Assembly: GCF_035917235.1 (NCBI RefSeq)
Contig: NZ_CP108423.1
Span: 2,297,001 to 2,361,000 of the forward strand
Direction: 5' to 3'
DNA from: Streptomyces sp. NBC_01294
GTDB taxonomy: Bacteria; Actinomycetota; Actinomycetes; Streptomycetales; Streptomycetaceae
DNA length: 64,000 bases
Position 1 is the first letter of the stretch. The number at the start of each line of letters is the position of its first letter. The position numbers and the translations under genes are program-made. This document shows positions 60,442-64,000 of the stretch, piece by piece. The notes under the pieces are model-generated. The model did not search any database. It saw only the letters and a program-made list of their open reading frames with translations, and was not told where the DNA came from.

Positions 60442-62868
60442 TCAGGACAGGGTCGTCTGGATCCAGGTTGCCAGGGTGGATGCGGCGTGGGGGTCCAGGG
60501 GTTTGCCGTCCGTGGTGGTCACGTAGAGCGTGTCCACCGCGTTCGCGCCGAGCGTCGAGACGTGCGCGCTGCGGACCCGGACGCCGCCGGACTCCAGCGC
60601 GCGCCCGATGCGGTGCAGCAGTCCCACCGCGTCCGGAGCGCGCACCTCCAGGACCGTGGCCAGCGAGGAGACGTCCGGGACCACCGTCACCCGGGGCGGC
60701 GGCGGGACCACCCCGCGCCGCCGCGGATACGCCGCCTCGCGGTCCGCCAGCTTCGCCGGGACGTCCAGCGAGCCGTCCAGGGCGCGGACCAGGTCGGAGC
60801 GGAGCCGGGCGCCCTGCGGCAGCGCGCCGTACTCCGCCGCCACCCGCCACCGCAGCACGAGGACCTCGCCGAGCTGGTCCGGGAGCTCCACCGAGCGCAG
60901 GTCAGCCGCCCGTACGGTGAGCCGGTGCAGGGCCAGCACCCCGGCCACCGCCGGGAGGACCCCCGGCTGGTCGGGGACCGCCACGACGAGTTCCACGCCG
61001 ACCGCGTCCTCCTCCTGGCGGGTGTGGAGCGCCAGCACCGGCTCCCCTGTGCGCAGGGCCTCCACCGCCAGGCGTTCCGATTCCGTGGTCGGGATCTCCG
61101 GTTCCCGCGCCGCCGGGGCCGTGCCCCGCAGGACGGCGGCGACCCGCGTGACGAGGTCCGTCACGAGGGATCCCCGCCAGGCGCTCCACGCCGCCGGGCC
61201 GGTGGCCAGGGCGTCCGCCTCGGTCAGGGCGTGCAGTATCTCCAGCGTGCCCACCGACCCCACGGCGTCGGCGACGGAACGGACCGTCGCCGGGTCGTCC
61301 AGGTCGCGCCGGGTCGCGGTGTCGATCAGCAGCAGGTGGTGCCGTACGAGCGCCCCCAGTACGTCGACGTCCTGCGCGTCGAAGCCGACCCGTGCGGCGA
61401 CGTCGCGCGCGATGGTCTCGCCGGCCACCGAGTGGTCGCCCGGCCAGCCCTTGCCGATGTCGTGCAGCAGCGCGGCCATCAGCAGCAGGTCGGGGCGGCC
61501 GACCCGGCGGGTGAGGGCCGAGGCGCGCACCGCCGTCTCGATCAGGTGCCGGTCCACCGTCCAGGTGTGGACGGGATTGCGCTGCGGGCGGCAGTGCACC
61601 CGCTCCCAGTCCGGGAGCAGCCTCGTGATCAGGCCTTCCGCCTCCATGGCCTCCCACACGGCGACCGTCGGCTCCCCCGCTCCCAGGAGGGTGAGCAGCT
61701 GCTCGCGGGCCTCGGCCGGCCAGGGCACCGGCAGGGCCTTCCCCTGCTGCGCGAGCCGGCGTACGGCGTGCGGCGACACGGGCAGGCCCGTCTGCGCGGC
61801 GGCCGCGGCGAAGCGCAGCGGCAGTACGGCGTCGCGGTCCGGGCGGGCGGCCAGGGCCAGTACGGCCTCGCCGTCGGATTCCACCACCCCTTCGGCCAGT
61901 GGCGCCCGCGCCGCCGCCGGGGTGCCCCGGGTGCCCAGCAGCCCGCGCAGCCGGGGCCGGGCGGCGCGCGCCCGCAGCACCCGCCCGACCTCCCGCCAGG
62001 TCACGTCACCGGCGTACGCGACGACCCGCGCGGCCTCGTACACCTCGCGCAGCAGCGCGTCCGCGTCGAGGAGCCCGAGCTGCGCCGCGACCTGGTCCTG
62101 TTCCTGGAGCGAGAGCCGGTCGGTGGCCCGGCCGGTCACCAGGTGCAGGGCGTCGCGCGCGTCCAAGAGCCGCCGCCGTGCCTCGGCGAGGCCCTCGCGC
62201 GGGGCGTCGGCCAGCCAGGACGCGGCGACGGCCCGCAGCGCGGTGGCGTCCCGGAGCCCGCCGCGGGCCTCCTTGAGGTCGGGTTCGAGCAGGAAGCGGA
62301 GCTCCCCGGCCCGCTCGGCCCGCTCACGGCACAGGGAGTGCAGCTGCGGGAGGCGTTTGGCCGCCTGGTTGCGCCAGTCGGCCAGTACGGAGGTCCGCAG
62401 GCCGGCGAGGAGTCCGGCGTCGCCGGCGACGGTCCGGGCGTCCAGCAGCCCGAGGTGCACCTTGAGGTCCTCGGAGGCGGTCTTGCGGGCCTCGCCGGGG
62501 GTCCGTACCGAGTGGTCGAGGGCCAGGCCGAGGTCCCAGACCGGGTACCAGACGCGGTCGGCCAGCGCGCTCAGCGCCCGCGGCTCCGCCTTGCCGTCGT
62601 GCAGCAGCACCAGGTCGAGGTCGCTGCGCGGGGAGAGTTCGGCCCTCCCGTAGCCGCCGACGGCCACCAGGGTGGCGCCGCGGACGCCGGTCTCCCGTGC
62701 GGCGGTCGTGAACAGGGCGTTCAGCCATTCGTCGGTCAGCCCGGCCAGGGCGGAACGCCGCGACGGCCCGGACCGCGACTCCTCCTGGAGGAGTCGCAGC
62801 CGGGCCGCGGCGTATCCGCTGGGTCCCGAGTCGGCCGTGTGGTCCGCATTCTCTTCGACGCTCGTCAC
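60442..62868 (-). CDS. glnD: [Protein-PII] nucleotidylyltransferase GlnD
   Basis: An 808-residue bifunctional enzyme that modifies and demodifies PII according to glutamine level. The nucleotidyltransferase motif GGYGRAELSPRSDLDLVL is at about 71-88, the HD hydrolase motif is ALLHDIGKGWPGDHSVAG near 468, and two ACT domains lie after about residue 600 (VVAVPDQPGVLPAVAGVLAL; RAPDAVGLLHRIGRALESGG). In Streptomyces, GlnD is known to adenylylate rather than uridylylate GlnK. GTG 62868 is the start; glnK lies 17 bases upstream. Confidence 0.95.
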   Translation of the reverse strand: MTSVEENADHTADSGPSGYAAARLRLLQEESRSGPSRRSALAGLTDEWLNALFTTAARETGVRGATLVAVGGYGRAELSPRSDLDLVLLHDGKAEPRALSALADRVWYPVWDLGLALDHSVRTPGEARKTASEDLKVHLGLLDARTVAGDAGLLAGLRTSVLADWRNQAAKRLPQLHSLCRERAERAGELRFLLEPDLKEARGGLRDATALRAVAASWLADAPREGLAEARRRLLDARDALHLVTGRATDRLSLQEQDQVAAQLGLLDADALLREVYEAARVVAYAGDVTWREVGRVLRARAARPRLRGLLGTRGTPAAARAPLAEGVVESDGEAVLALAARPDRDAVLPLRFAAAAAQTGLPVSPHAVRRLAQQGKALPVPWPAEAREQLLTLLGAGEPTVAVWEAMEAEGLITRLLPDWERVHCRPQRNPVHTWTVDRHLIETAVRASALTRRVGRPDLLLMAALLHDIGKGWPGDHSVAGETIARDVAARVGFDAQDVDVLGALVRHHLLLIDTATRRDLDDPATVRSVADAVGSVGTLEILHALTEADALATGPAAWSAWRGSLVTDLVTRVAAVLRGTAPAAREPEIPTTESERLAVEALRTGEPVLALHTRQEEDAVGVELVVAVPDQPGVLPAVAGVLALHRLTVRAADLRSVELPDQLGEVLVLRWRVAAEYGALPQGARLRSDLVRALDGSLDVPAKLADREAAYPRRRGVVPPPPRVTVVPDVSSLATVLEVRAPDAVGLLHRIGRALESGGVRVRSAHVSTLGANAVDTLYVTTTDGKPLDPHAASTLATWIQTTLS

Positions 62869-62885
62869 CCGGGATCTCCCGTCAC

Positions 62886-64000
<1,115 letters not shown>

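Overview
The window is high-GC actinobacterial chromosome and almost certainly Streptomyces. It carries whiG (the sporulation sigma factor), four adjacent type I signal peptidase genes (sipW-Z), the amtB-glnK-glnD block next to ffh, many GTG and a few TTG starts, and near-universal G/C third codon positions. No transposase, integrase, phage gene, rRNA or ordinary tRNA is present, so this is core chromosome with small lineage-specific additions.

Layout, left half. 1-360 is the start of a secreted carbohydrate-binding protein (probably a chitinase), cut by the window edge. 431-890 is a small conserved gene broken by a frameshift. 1057-8353 (minus) is a polyamine operon: aldehyde dehydrogenase, PotD, PotA, PotB, PotC and a PuuB-like FAD oxidase. 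8548-11220 (plus) holds a NADAR protein, two tandem bacterial Y RNAs with permuted tRNA-like modules, and the TROVE/vWA protein (Ro60 orthologue, Rsr); I regard this as the most unusual part of the window. 12093-15687 is a plus-strand run of adenosine deaminase, a GDPD phosphodiesterase, and a two-component pair coupled through TTGA overlaps; a secreted serine hydrolase follows. 17596-22342 is a second polyamine/GABA module: an orphan PotD-like lipoprotein and aldehyde dehydrogenase, divergent from an Lrp/AsnC regulator and class III aminotransferase. 22508-27192 has an ABC ATPase/permease pair, a LOG-family protein, a DMT-type membrane protein and another membrane protein. 27315-30293 is a complete P450 electron-transfer operon (ferredoxin, reductase, P450), followed by a MITE-like element. 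30474-34422 is a thiamine ABC transporter operon (thiBPQ order of transcription) under a TPP riboswitch.

Layout, right half. 34674-63224 is mostly minus-strand housekeeping DNA in the order (left to right) rlmN, cdsA, frr, pyrH, tsf, rpsB; a degenerate M23 protein on the plus strand; a TetR regulator and whiG; dprA, comM-like and yraN; DUF2469, a Nudix hydrolase and sipZ-Y-X-W; rplS, trmD, rimM, khpA, rpsP; a SprT-like protein; an archaeal-type proS, a plus-strand methyltransferase-like gene and an ftsH paralogue; ffh, glnD, glnK and the 3' part of amtB. Strong hairpins separate many of these transcription units, and stop/start overlaps (ATGA, TGATG) link genes inside them.

How the genes work together. 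The two polyamine modules together cover uptake, oxidation or transamination, and aldehyde oxidation toward GABA-type products; their regulatory regions share a short motif. The TPP riboswitch links thiamine uptake to intracellular TPP. The rpsP-khpA-rimM-trmD-rplS, rpsB-tsf and pyrH-frr-cdsA groups serve translation, RNA maturation and growth. AmtB-GlnK-GlnD senses and transports ammonium. All assignments were made by reading sequence and translations; no database search was run.
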